Source of the DNA: Stappia sp.
GTDB taxonomy: Bacteria; Pseudomonadota; Alphaproteobacteria; Rhizobiales; Stappiaceae
DNA length: 64,000 nucleotides
Direction of reading: 5' to 3'
Assembly (NCBI GenBank): GCA_002722295.1
Contig: PBLF01000002.1
Span: 62,001 to 126,000 of the forward strand
In this document: piece after piece, positions 8,191 to 16,789 of the stretch
Layout of the letters: each line of letters starts with the position of its first letter
Numbering within the stretch: position 1 is the stretch's first letter
Notes under the pieces: generated by a model
The model's database searches: none
Seen by the model: the letters and a program-made list of their open reading frames with translations, nothing else
What the model was told of the DNA's origin: nothing
Translations under genes and position numbers: made by a program

Positions 8191-9174
8191 ATGCGCATGT
8201 CCCGTGGCATTGCTGCGCTTGCCGGCGCGGCTCTCATTGCTGCCCTCGCCTCGACCGCCGAGGCCCGCACGCTCAAGCTGAACCACAACAACCCTGAGGA
8301 CCATCCGCTTCACAAGTCGCTGGAGTTCATGGCGGATCGCGTCAACGAACTGACCGACGGCGACCTCAAGGTCCGCGTCTACGCCAACGCCCAGCTCGGC
8401 AACCAGCGCGAGTCCATGGAGCTGATGCAGAACGGCTCGCTCGACATGGCCCGCTCCAACGCCAGCGAGCTCGAGGCGTTCGAGGAGTCCTACGCGGCGC
8501 TCAACCTGCCCTTCATCTTCGCCAACGAGGACCACTACTACAAGGTCCTGTCCGGCGAGATCGGCGACGACATCCTCGCCTCCTCGCGTGACAAGGGCTT
8601 CATCGGCGTGGCCTTCTACGTCGAGGGCGCGCGCTCCTTCTATGCCAACAAGGAGATCAACTCGCCGGCCGATCTCGAGGGCATGAAGATCCGCGTCCAG
8701 CCGAGCCCGTCGGCGATCCGCATGGTCGAACTGCTCGGCGGCAGCCCGACGCCGATCGCCTGGGGCGAGCTCTACAGCGCGCTTCAGCAGGGCGTGGTCG
8801 ACGGCGCGGAAAACAACCCGCTCGCCCTCACCTCCGCCCGTCACGGCGAGGTTGCCAAGGTCTATTCCAACGACGAGCACACGATGATCCCGTCGGTGGT
8901 GATGATCTCCACCCAGACCTGGGATTCGCTGTCCGAGGAAGAGCGGAAGGCCCTCAAGGAGGCCGCCCGCGAGTCCATGGACTTCCACCGTGACAACTGG
9001 AACAAGCAGGTTGCCGAGGGTATCGAGCAGGCCAAGAACGAGCTCGGCGTGAAGTTCATCGAGGTCGACAAGGCGCCGTTCGTCGAGAAGGTCCTGCCGA
9101 TGCACGAGGAAGCCGCCAAGGCCTCGCCGCGCGTCGCCGACCTGATCGAGCGCATCAAGGCGGCGGCCGAGTAA
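8191..9174 (+). CDS. dctP: TRAP transporter substrate-binding protein, DctP family
   Basis: The 327-residue periplasmic protein starts with a Sec signal peptide ending at ...STAEA before RTLKLNHNN. The body is a DctP/TAXI-like solute receptor: GMKIRVQPSP near residue 170 contains the arginine that in the family binds the ligand carboxylate, and GELYSALQQGVVDGAENN is the signature segment after it. ATG at 8191 has GGGAGGT 7 nt upstream; the open frame extends further left but without a credible start. It hands substrate to DctQ/DctM encoded divergently. Neighbouring genes point to a glucuronide or other uronic acid ligand. Confidence 0.93.
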   Translation: MRMSRGIAALAGAALIAALASTAEARTLKLNHNNPEDHPLHKSLEFMADRVNELTDGDLKVRVYANAQLGNQRESMELMQNGSLDMARSNASELEAFEESYAALNLPFIFANEDHYYKVLSGEIGDDILASSRDKGFIGVAFYVEGARSFYANKEINSPADLEGMKIRVQPSPSAIRMVELLGGSPTPIAWGELYSALQQGVVDGAENNPLALTSARHGEVAKVYSNDEHTMIPSVVMISTQTWDSLSEEERKALKEAARESMDFHRDNWNKQVAEGIEQAKNELGVKFIEVDKAPFVEKVLPMHEEAAKASPRVADLIERIKAAAE

Positions 9175-9261
9175 GGCCGCGCCGAACCCGATCCCCGAAA
9201 GGGACAGGGTCCTCCCGGGACCGGACGGCCCGAGGCGCTTGCGCCCGCCGTCCACCCGCAT

Positions 9262-9291
9262 CCGGCCGCGGCGTCACGCCGCGGCCGGTTT
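9262..9291 (+). terminator. Strong hairpin between dctP and uidA
   Basis: A perfect 12-bp GC stem (9262-9273 with 9277-9288, loop TCA) is followed only by TTTCCC. Placed after a binding-protein gene and before enzyme genes, it probably lets part of the transcription through and protects the dctP message, a common way to make more receptor than enzyme. It is not a full terminator by its short T-run. Confidence 0.55.
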
Positions 9292-9379
9292 CCCGGACAC
9301 CGCGCCGAGACGCTGAAGGGTCGGCGTCGTCGCGTCGCATCGTGCCGCTTTCCTCGATACAAACACCGGAGACCTTGCC

Positions 9380-11221
9380 GTGCTCGAACGCTCTCCCCTT
9401 GCCGAGAACGCGCTGCAGTGCCTGCATGACGAGGACTACGGGCGGCCCTACGACACCCGCACGCTGAACAGCTCCACCATGATCTTCTCCGGTGGCCGAA
9501 GCGGGATCAGCCTCGACGGCGACTGGAACTTCTGCGTCGACCTGCTCGACACCGGACTGCGCCAGAAGTGGTTCGCCATGGAACCCATGGCCGCGGAAGA
9601 GCGCGCCGAGCCCTGGGACTACGACCCTTACGAGGGAGAGACCGTCCCGGTGCCCTCCTGCTGGCAGATGCTGAAGGAGAAGTGGTACTTCTTCGAGGGC
9701 TCGGCCTGGTACACCCGCCCGCTCGACGTCGGCACGCCGCAGGACGGCAAGCGCCGCTTTCTGCGCGTCGGTGCCGCGCAGTACGATTGCAAGGTCTTCC
9801 TGAACGGCGTGTTCCTGGGCAATCACGTCGGCGGGTCCACGCCCTTCTTCTGCGAATTGACCGACCACCTGCGCGAGGGCCGCAACTGGCTCATGCTGAT
9901 GGTCAACAACGCGCGCACGCTCGATCGCGTGCCCATGCGCAACACGGACTGGTTCAACTATGGCGGCGTCTACCGCGAGGTGGCGCTCTACGAGACGCCG
10001 AAGACGGTGATCCGCGACCTCTTCGTTCATCTGGTGCCCGACGGCAGCGACAGCCGCATCCGCGCCGAGGTCGAGGTGGAGGGCGCGACGAGCGCGCGTC
10101 TTGAGATCGCCGGCCTCGGCATCGCCTGCGATATTCCCCTCGACGCCGGGGGGCGGGGCGAGGTCACGCTGGAGGCAGCCCCGGAACTGTGGTCGCCGGA
10201 AAATCCGAAGCTCTACGACGTGCGGCTTTCCGCGGGCGGGGACAGTGTCAGCGATCGCGTCGGCTTCCGCCGCATCGAGCGGGTCGGCGACGAGATCAGG
10301 CTCAACGGCAAGGCGCTGTTCCTGCGCGGCATTTCCGTGCACGAGGATGACGCGGTCCACGGCAAGGTCACCAGCGAGGACGACCTGCGCCGGCGCTTCG
10401 CCCACGCCCGCGAGCTCAATTGCAACTACCTGCGGCTTGCGCATTATCCCCACCACGAGCGCGCCGCCGAGATCGCCGACGAGATGGGCTTCCTGTTGTG
10501 GGAGGAGATCCCGGTCTACTGGGCGATCGCCTTCGACGATCCCGCCACCTACGAGGACGCCCGCAATCAGCTTTGCGAGCTGGTGAAGCGCGACCGCAAC
10601 CGCGCCAGCGTCATCATCTGGTCGGTGGGCAACGAGAACCCGGACACGGATGCGCGGCTGGCCTTCATGAAGGGGCTCGCGGACACCGCGAAGGCGCTCG
10701 ACCCGACCCGCCTCACCTCCGCCGCCTGCCTGGTCAACCACGCGCGCAACCGCATCGAGGACCGGCTGGCCGAGCACATCGACGTCATCGGCATCAACGA
10801 GTATTACGGCTGGTACGAGGAGAATTTCGAGGACCTCGTCGCCATCGGCGCCAATTCCAACCCCGGCAAGCCGGTGGTGATCTCCGAGACCGGCGCGGAC
10901 GGCGCCATCGGCGAGGGCGCGCCCAGGCGGGGCCTGTTCAGCGAAGCCTATATGACCGAGGTCTACGAGAAGCAGATCGCCACGCTGCGCCCGCTCGATT
11001 ACGTCAAGGGCATGTCGCCCTGGATCCTGTATGACTTCCGTGTCGAACGCCGGCAAAATATATTCCAGCGTGGATACAACAAGAAGGGCCTGATCGCGGC
11101 CGACAAGGCGACGCGGAAGAAGCCCTTCGACGTGCTTGCCGCCTACTACGCCGAGCGTCGCGAGGACGACGCGGCGCGTGACGCGCAGGCCGCGGATGCA
11201 GCGCGGGAGGAAACCGCATGA
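9380..11221 (+). CDS. uidA: Glycoside hydrolase family 2, beta-glucuronidase
   Basis: This 613-residue protein has the GH2 order: sugar-binding jelly roll, immunoglobulin-like domain, catalytic barrel. Acid/base Glu419 lies in SVGNENPD and nucleophile Glu503 in ISETGAD. N567-K568-K569 in GYNKKGL reproduces the NxK motif of E. coli beta-glucuronidase (N566, K568) that contacts the glucuronate carboxylate, so beta-glucuronidase is preferred over beta-galactosidase. It has no signal peptide, so glucuronides must be imported intact. GTG at 9380 has CGGAG upstream at normal spacing. The stop overlaps the next gene's start (ATGA), which couples it to the regulator. Confidence 0.88.
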   Translation: MLERSPLAENALQCLHDEDYGRPYDTRTLNSSTMIFSGGRSGISLDGDWNFCVDLLDTGLRQKWFAMEPMAAEERAEPWDYDPYEGETVPVPSCWQMLKEKWYFFEGSAWYTRPLDVGTPQDGKRRFLRVGAAQYDCKVFLNGVFLGNHVGGSTPFFCELTDHLREGRNWLMLMVNNARTLDRVPMRNTDWFNYGGVYREVALYETPKTVIRDLFVHLVPDGSDSRIRAEVEVEGATSARLEIAGLGIACDIPLDAGGRGEVTLEAAPELWSPENPKLYDVRLSAGGDSVSDRVGFRRIERVGDEIRLNGKALFLRGISVHEDDAVHGKVTSEDDLRRRFAHARELNCNYLRLAHYPHHERAAEIADEMGFLLWEEIPVYWAIAFDDPATYEDARNQLCELVKRDRNRASVIIWSVGNENPDTDARLAFMKGLADTAKALDPTRLTSAACLVNHARNRIEDRLAEHIDVIGINEYYGWYEENFEDLVAIGANSNPGKPVVISETGADGAIGEGAPRRGLFSEAYMTEVYEKQIATLRPLDYVKGMSPWILYDFRVERRQNIFQRGYNKKGLIAADKATRKKPFDVLAAYYAERREDDAARDAQAADAAREETA

Positions 11222-11967
11222 GCGATACACCGGCCAGGCGCCGCTACGAGGAGGTGGCGGACGCCCTGAGGGACGATCTGGCCTCCGGCGCCTATGGCGT
11301 CGGCGACCGGCTGAAGACGGAGCGCCAGATCTCCGAGGAGATGGGCGTCAGCCGCTCGCTGGTGCGCGAGGCGGTCATCATGCTGGAGATCGAGGGGCTC
11401 GTGGACGTGCGCAAGGGCTCGGGCATCTATGTCGCCCGCCTGCCCTCCGGCGAGGCCCAGGCCGCGCGCGCGGACATCGGTCCCTTCGAACTGCTGCAGG
11501 CGCGGCAGGTGCTGGAAAGCTCGATCGCCGCCTTCGCCGCCACCATGGTGACCAAGGCCGACATCCTGCGCATGCGCGAGGCGCTGGAAATGGAGCGCCG
11601 CGCCATCGAGGAGAACACGGGCGACTATTCCGGCGACGAACTGTTCCATCACCTCATCGCCGAGGCGACGCAGAACGGCGTGCTCGTCGACATGATCGAC
11701 GAACTGTGGCGCAAGCGCGAGCAGAGTCCCATGTGGGCCAGGCTTCACGCGCGCATCTTCGACGGCGGTTACCGCAAGAAGTGGCTCGAAGATCACGGCC
11801 GCATCCTCGCAGCCCTGCAGACCCGCGATCCCGCCGGCGCGCGGCAGGCCATGTGGCAGCACCTTGAAAACGTGCGCCGCACCCTGCTCGACCTGTCCGA
11901 CGTGGATGACCCGCATTTCGACGGCTACCTGTTCGACAGCGGTCCGGTCGTGGCGGCCGGGTCCTGA
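11218..11967 (+). CDS. uxuR: GntR-family (FadR subfamily) regulator, UxuR/ExuR-like
   Basis: The 249-residue protein has an N-terminal winged helix (about residues 8-75, with ERQISEEMGVSRSLVREAVI as the recognition region) and a C-terminal FCD ligand domain (about 90-235). FadR-type UxuR/ExuR proteins repress hexuronate genes and release DNA on binding hexuronate pathway intermediates. Start overlaps the uidA stop by ATGA. The dyad at 7923-7940 has the UxuR operator form, so autoregulation of the whole divergent locus is likely. The exact effector cannot be read from sequence. Confidence 0.85.
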   Translation: MSDTPARRRYEEVADALRDDLASGAYGVGDRLKTERQISEEMGVSRSLVREAVIMLEIEGLVDVRKGSGIYVARLPSGEAQAARADIGPFELLQARQVLESSIAAFAATMVTKADILRMREALEMERRAIEENTGDYSGDELFHHLIAEATQNGVLVDMIDELWRKREQSPMWARLHARIFDGGYRKKWLEDHGRILAALQTRDPAGARQAMWQHLENVRRTLLDLSDVDDPHFDGYLFDSGPVVAAGS

Positions 11968-12034
11968 GCGGCACCTTTCCCGGTCGGTCCCGCTGAGCGG
12001 ACGGCCTTTTCGACAAGACATGGAACACTGAACG

Positions 12035-13195
12035 ATGTTGCACACCTGGCGCTGGTTCGGACCCGCCGACCCGGTTTCCCTGAGCGACGTGCGCCAGGCT
12101 GGCGCGAGCGGCGTGGTCTCCGCCCTGCACGATCTTGCGAACGGCGTCGTGTGGACGCCCGAGCGCATCGCGCTTCGCAAGGCCGAGATCGAGGCCGCCG
12201 GCCTCACCTGGTCCGTGGTCGAGAGCATTCCCGTGCACGAGGACATCAAGACCGGTGCTCCGGGTTGGGAGGCCCATGCGGACGCCTGGGCCGAAAGCCT
12301 CGCAAATCTCGCCCGCGCCGGCATCACCACCATCTGCTACAACTTCATGCCGGTGCTGGACTGGACGCGCACGGACCTTGCGCACGAGCTTGAAGACGGC
12401 GCGCGCTGCCTGCGTTTCGACCAGACGGCACTGGCCGCCTTCGACCTGTTCATCCTGGAGCGCGAGGGGGCGGACGCGGACTATACGGCGGAGCGCCGGG
12501 AAGCCGCGAAGCGCTATCATGACGCCCTGTCGGCAGATGCGCGCCAGCGCCTTTGCGACAATGTCATCGCCGGCCTGCCGGGCTCCGAGGAAAGCTATTC
12601 GATCGAGGCGTTCCGCGCCCGCCTCGCCGCCTATGACGGGCTGGGCGCCGAAGGGCTGCGCCGCAATCTCGAGGCGTTCCTGAAGCGGGTCGTGCCGGTT
12701 GCCGAACGCGAGGGCGCAAGGCTCGCGATCCATCCCGACGATCCGCCCCGCCCGCTCTTCGGCCTGCCGCGCATCGTCTCCACCGCCGCCGACATGGATG
12801 CGATCGCGGCCATGGTCGACAGCCCGGCGAACGGCTTCACCTTCTGCACCGGCTCCTATGGCGTGCGCGCCGACAACGATCTCGTTGCCATGTTCCAGGC
12901 CCATGCGGAACGGGTCCACTTCCTGCATCTGCGCGCGACGAAGCGCGAGGAGGATCTGGAGAGCTTCCACGAGGCGGCCCATCTCGACGGCGACGTGGAC
13001 ATGGTGGCCATGGTTCGCGCTGTTGTCGCGGAGGAGCGCCGCCGCGCGGTCTCGCTGCCCATGCGGCCCGACCACGGTCACCAGATCCTCGACGATCTCC
13101 GCAAGGTCTCCACGCCCGGCTATCCGGCGGTCGGACGGCTGCGCGGGCTTGCCGAGATGCGCGGGATAGAGCGTGCCGTCACCGCGCTGACCTGA
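12035..13195 (+). CDS. uxuA: Mannonate dehydratase
   Basis: This 386-residue enzyme converts D-mannonate to 2-keto-3-deoxygluconate in glucuronate catabolism. Recognisable segments are [20 protein letters not shown] at the N-terminus, [31 protein letters not shown] and PMRPDHGH near the C-terminus, which carry the histidine, cysteine and aspartate metal ligands of the xylose-isomerase-like barrel. Length fits UxuA. It follows the regulator by 67 nt. Glucuronate isomerase (UxaC), mannonate reductase (UxuB) and KDG kinase are not in the window and must be encoded elsewhere. Confidence 0.95.
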   Translation: MLHTWRWFGPADPVSLSDVRQAGASGVVSALHDLANGVVWTPERIALRKAEIEAAGLTWSVVESIPVHEDIKTGAPGWEAHADAWAESLANLARAGITTICYNFMPVLDWTRTDLAHELEDGARCLRFDQTALAAFDLFILEREGADADYTAERREAAKRYHDALSADARQRLCDNVIAGLPGSEESYSIEAFRARLAAYDGLGAEGLRRNLEAFLKRVVPVAEREGARLAIHPDDPPRPLFGLPRIVSTAADMDAIAAMVDSPANGFTFCTGSYGVRADNDLVAMFQAHAERVHFLHLRATKREEDLESFHEAAHLDGDVDMVAMVRAVVAEERRRAVSLPMRPDHGHQILDDLRKVSTPGYPAVGRLRGLAEMRGIERAVTALT

Positions 13196-13271
13196 TCTTC
13201 CGTTCCCCCGCAGCCGTTCCCCCGCTACTCTCCGGGTCGGGTGGACACGCGGCGAGGCGACGACGGGTGCA

Positions 13272-14111
13272 ATGACGCAGGATACGATCCTCTGGGTCTG
13301 CGAGGACGCCCGGCTCGTGGGAGCCGAGGCGCTCGATCCCCTGCTCGATGCGGGCGAACGCGCGCGCCGGTCCCGGTTCCGCTTCGAGCATCTTGCGCGT
13401 CAGTACACGGTCGCGCACGGCCTGTTGCGACTCGCGCTGACGCGAAAGTGCCCGCACATCGAGCCGGCCGACTGGCGGTTCTCGGCCGGGCCGTACGGCA
13501 AGCCGGGCGTTGCTCCGGGGCTCCCCCCGCTGGCCTTTTCTCTCGCCCACACCCGCGGTCTTGTCGCGATCGCCGTCGGCGCGGCGGAAGACGGGCCGCT
13601 GGGACTCGATGCGGAGGATGCGGGGCGCAGCGTCGATCTCGCCGTGGCGAACCGCTTCTTCGCCCCCGTCGAGGTGGAGGATCTGTTCCTCCTGCCCGAT
13701 GGCGAGCGCCTGCGCCGGTTCTTCACGCTCTGGTCGCTCAAGGAGAGCTTCCTGAAGGCGACCGGGCTCGGCCTGTCGCTGCCGCTCGACACCTTCTCCT
13801 TCACGTTTCCCGGCGCGGGGCTGCTGGCGTTCGCCCGCCACGCCGATCGGGTACCGGAAAGCTGCCGGACAGCACTCGGGGTGGCGGACCCCGTGGGGCC
13901 GGGGCCGCGTGACTACGGTTTCGCGCAGATGCTTCTGGAGGGCACGGAGGCGCGTCACGCACTGGCGCTTTGTCTGCCGGTGGATGCGGCCATGCCGGCC
14001 TTTCGGCTGGAGGCCGTGGAGGCTGTCCGACCGCCGCGCGCCGAAAGCGGGAAGGCGCCGGACGTTGCCGCCCGGCGCCTCGAACCCGTCTGGGACTGGC
14101 GCACTTCCTGA
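13272..14111 (+). CDS. 4'-phosphopantetheinyl transferase, Sfp/EntD-type
   Basis: A 279-residue cytoplasmic enzyme that moves the phosphopantetheine arm from CoA to a carrier-protein serine. Core motifs are present in order: PLAFSLAHTRGLVAIAV, LGLDAED (the Mg-binding D-x-E pair), and FFTLWSLKESFLKATGLGL (W-x3-KE-x3-K). The extended length and the third motif place it with the Sfp group rather than the small AcpS. No polyketide, nonribosomal peptide or carrier protein gene is near, so its partner is elsewhere. It lies between the uronate locus and the homogentisate operon and converges on the VOC gene. Confidence 0.88.
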   Translation: MTQDTILWVCEDARLVGAEALDPLLDAGERARRSRFRFEHLARQYTVAHGLLRLALTRKCPHIEPADWRFSAGPYGKPGVAPGLPPLAFSLAHTRGLVAIAVGAAEDGPLGLDAEDAGRSVDLAVANRFFAPVEVEDLFLLPDGERLRRFFTLWSLKESFLKATGLGLSLPLDTFSFTFPGAGLLAFARHADRVPESCRTALGVADPVGPGPRDYGFAQMLLEGTEARHALALCLPVDAAMPAFRLEAVEAVRPPRAESGKAPDVAARRLEPVWDWRTS

Positions 14112-14137
14112 GACGCGCGCTTGCCCGGTGCCGGCGA

Positions 14138-14710
14138 TCAGGCGTCCGCCGTATCCTTCTTCAGTTCCTTGGCGTGCAGCCAGGCGGCGTGCTGGGGCGC
14201 CCGCTTGGTCTTTGACCATTCCTCGAGCATGTCCCACTTCACCGAGTCGAGCCTGGCGAGCATGTCCTCTTCCTCGGGATCCGGGCAGGCAAGCTCGACC
14301 CGGTGGCCGTTGGGATCGAAGAAGTAGATCGAATGGAAGATCGAATGGTCGGTGACACCGAGCACCTCGATGCCGTTGGCCTCGAGCTTTTCCTTGTAGC
14401 CGACCAGCGTCTCACGATCCTTCACCTTGAAGGCGATGTGCTGGACCCATTCCGGCGTGTTGGGGTCCTTGCCCATCTCCGGCTTGGTGGGGAGCTCGAA
14501 GAAGGCAAGCACGTTGCCCTGCCCCGCATCGAGGAAGACGTGCATGTAGGGATCGGGCTCATGGGTCGAGGGCACGCGGTCCTCGGCGATGGCGAGCACG
14601 AAGCCCATGTTCAGGTTGTCGACGTACCAGTTCACCGTCTCCTTCGCGTCCTTGCAGCGATAGGCGACGTGGTGGATCCGGTCGATCTTCAGGTTCTGTG
14701 CAGCACTCAT
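14138..14710 (-). CDS. VOC-fold (glyoxalase/extradiol dioxygenase-like) protein in the homogentisate operon
   Basis: This 190-residue protein has two beta-alpha-beta VOC modules. Likely metal ligands are the histidine of RIHHVAYRC, a glutamate in AFFELP, the histidine of VQHIAFKV and the glutamate of HRVELACPD, the standard H-E-H-E pattern. The ATG at 14710 has GGGAGA upstream. It is the last gene of a leftward group with a DUF2783 protein, a flavin hydroxylase, fahA and hmgA. Function is not known: it could be a dioxygenase, an isomerase or a small-molecule binding protein. A direct role in aromatic breakdown is inference from position. Confidence 0.75.
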   Translation of the reverse strand: MSAAQNLKIDRIHHVAYRCKDAKETVNWYVDNLNMGFVLAIAEDRVPSTHEPDPYMHVFLDAGQGNVLAFFELPTKPEMGKDPNTPEWVQHIAFKVKDRETLVGYKEKLEANGIEVLGVTDHSIFHSIYFFDPNGHRVELACPDPEEEDMLARLDSVKWDMLEEWSKTKRAPQHAAWLHAKELKKDTADA

Positions 14711-14819
14711 GTCGGGCTCTCCCGTTTCGTGTCGAAAATGGGAACGCCCCGTCCGCGTTCTGTGCTGGCCGCGCGCGCGAGGCCCCTCAGCCCGTCGCGC
14801 GCCGCCGGTCTTGCAGGGG

Positions 14820-15038
14820 TCAGCCCGTGGGCGTGACCTCTTTCGCCGCGGCAAGAGCCGCGCGGAGGATCTCCCGGTCGCCGACGTGATTGGCCAACAC
14901 GAGGACGAGGCGCGCGTTGAGCGCCTCGCTCTCCTCGCGCGAAAGCCCCTCGTGCAGGCCGATGAGCTCGGCGTAGAAACCGTCGGGATCGGGAATGTTG
15001 GGCGACAGCGTCAGGCTGTCCGGCGTCGTCTGGCTCAT
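14820..15038 (-). CDS. Small DUF2783-type protein, possible coupling subunit of the hydroxylase
   Basis: A 72-residue acidic protein (MSQTTPDSLTLSPNIPDPDG...) with an amphipathic helical middle (LSREESEALNARLVLVLANH) and no membrane segment. ATG at 15038 has GGAGG 9 nt upstream; an ATG at 15059 overlaps the hydroxylase stop as ATGA but has its ribosome site inside the frame. It sits directly after a PheA/MhpA-type flavin monooxygenase. In Pseudomonas putida U, 3-hydroxyphenylacetate 6-hydroxylase needs a flavoprotein (MhaA) and a very small coupling protein (MhaB), an arrangement this pair resembles. The match to MhaB is inference from size and position. Confidence 0.65.
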   Translation of the reverse strand: MSQTTPDSLTLSPNIPDPDGFYAELIGLHEGLSREESEALNARLVLVLANHVGDREILRAALAAAKEVTPTG

Positions 15039-15055
15039 GGTGGGCTCCCTCCTGC

Positions 15056-16693
15056 TCATGCCGCCCGATCCGCGCGACCTGCCGCGCGCCGGAGCGCACG
15101 CTCCACGCGGGCGGTGTCGAACGTGGTCCAGCGGGCGGCGACGTGCTGGTCCGGGCGGATCAGGTAGACGCCGGCCCTCGCCTCGCCCAGATAGCGCCCG
15201 GCCAGGGCACCGGACGGGTCGTCGTCCGCGGCAAGGCTGATGCCCTTCACCGGAATGCCGTCGATTTCGAGCGTGTCCGGCACCTCGATGCCGATGCCGA
15301 GCAGAGTGAAGCCGCTGCCGAGCCGGTCGATGAGGAAGCCCCGGGACAGCGGGGCGTCGCTTGCCGGGGCGCCGGGCCTGGTGCGGTCCGGCAGGTCCCG
15401 CGTGTCGTCGCCGTTTTCCGGCGTGCCATTGAGCGGCGAACCGTCGTGGATCGCCGGCAGCGACAGGCGGCCCGAGTTGACCAGCGGGCGGGCGAAGGCA
15501 TGTCGCTCGGCGAGTTCCAGCACGGCATCGCGGAAGACCCGGCTGGCGTGGCTCTTGGGCGTGATGAAGTCGGTGGAGCGGGTCGAGTTGAGAATGTTCT
15601 CGTCGGCTGCCTGCACGCGCTCGAGGTCATAGGTGTCGAGCAGGCTCTCCGGGGCCTTGCCGTCGATGACCAGCGCGAGCTTCCAGGCCAGGTTGTCCGT
15701 GTCCTGGAACCCGGAGTTGGCTCCGCGCGCGCCGAAGGGCGAGACCTGGTGCGCGGCGTCGCCGGCGAAGATCACGCGTCCGTGGCGGAAGCGTTCCATC
15801 CGCCGGCACTGGAAGGTGTAGATCGAGACCCATTCGAGCTCGAACTCGACCTCATCGCCGAGCATGGCCCTGAGTTTCGCCCGTACCCGCTCCGGGTCCT
15901 TCTCCGCCTCGCGATCGATGTCCCAGCCGAGCTGGAGATCGATGCGCCACACGTCGTCGGGCTGCTTGTGAAGCAGGGCCGACTGGTCGCGGTTGAACGG
16001 CGGATCGAACCAGAACCAGCGCTCGGTGGGAAAGTCCGCCTTCATCACGACGTCGGCAATGAGGAAATTGTCCTCGAACACCCGGCCGCGAAAATCGAGC
16101 CCCATCAGGGAGCGCGTCGGCGATCCGGCACCGTCGCAGGCGACCAGCCAGTCCGCTTCGAGTGCATAGCCGCCCTCGGGCGTCTCCACGTCGAGGCGCA
16201 CGCCGTCCGCAAGCGGCGTCACATTGTTGACCCTGTTGCCGCCGCGCAGCTCGACCAGACCGGTCTCGTCGGCGAGTTCGAGCAGCCGCTCGACCAGATG
16301 CAGTTCCAGGTAATATTGCTGCAGGTTGATGAAGGCGGGGCGCTTGTGTCCCTCCTCCGGCAGCAGGTTGAAGTCGTAGACCTTGCGGTCGCCGAAGAAG
16401 ACCTTGCCGAGGTTCCACACCACGCCCTTGTCGACCATCTTCTGCCCGCAGCCGAGCCGGTCGAGGATCTCCAGCGGACGCTTGGCGAAGCAGATGGCGC
16501 GCGACCCCCAGCTTACCTTGTCGTTTTCATCGAGAACGACGACGGAAACGCCCTGCTGGACGAGGTCGATGGCGGCGGCGAGCCCGACCGGCCCCGCCCC
16601 CAGCACGACCACCTTGTGGCGCACGGGCGAGTCCGCGTCCTGGTCGGCCGACCGGCGATAGGGATAAAGCGGTGTCTCGAAGATCTTGGTCAT
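15056..16693 (-). CDS. FAD-dependent aromatic hydroxylase, MhaA/MhpA/PheA type
   Basis: The 545-residue protein starts with a Rossmann GAGPVGLAAAIDLVQQG (about residues 32-50) and carries the second flavin motif GRVIFAGDAAHQVSPFGARG, with the DG motif at VACDGAGSPTRS. These define single-component class A flavin hydroxylases that use NAD(P)H and oxygen to hydroxylate phenols. Length and C-terminal thioredoxin-like domain match the PheA/MhpA group. Encoded with hmgA and fahA, it most likely makes homogentisate, for example from 3-hydroxyphenylacetate. GGGAGG precedes the ATG. It is followed by the DUF2783 gene with a 4-nt ATGA junction. Confidence 0.85.
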   Translation of the reverse strand: MTKIFETPLYPYRRSADQDADSPVRHKVVVLGAGPVGLAAAIDLVQQGVSVVVLDENDKVSWGSRAICFAKRPLEILDRLGCGQKMVDKGVVWNLGKVFFGDRKVYDFNLLPEEGHKRPAFINLQQYYLELHLVERLLELADETGLVELRGGNRVNNVTPLADGVRLDVETPEGGYALEADWLVACDGAGSPTRSLMGLDFRGRVFEDNFLIADVVMKADFPTERWFWFDPPFNRDQSALLHKQPDDVWRIDLQLGWDIDREAEKDPERVRAKLRAMLGDEVEFELEWVSIYTFQCRRMERFRHGRVIFAGDAAHQVSPFGARGANSGFQDTDNLAWKLALVIDGKAPESLLDTYDLERVQAADENILNSTRSTDFITPKSHASRVFRDAVLELAERHAFARPLVNSGRLSLPAIHDGSPLNGTPENGDDTRDLPDRTRPGAPASDAPLSRGFLIDRLGSGFTLLGIGIEVPDTLEIDGIPVKGISLAADDDPSGALAGRYLGEARAGVYLIRPDQHVAARWTTFDTARVERALRRAAGRADRAA

Positions 16694-16789
16694 GTGTCCT
16701 CCCGAAGGCCGGCCGTCATCGCCGTCCGGCAGCGGGCGCCTCCATCGCCCGCATCGTCATGTCCTCCGGCAGGCGCCGGAGGCGAATTC

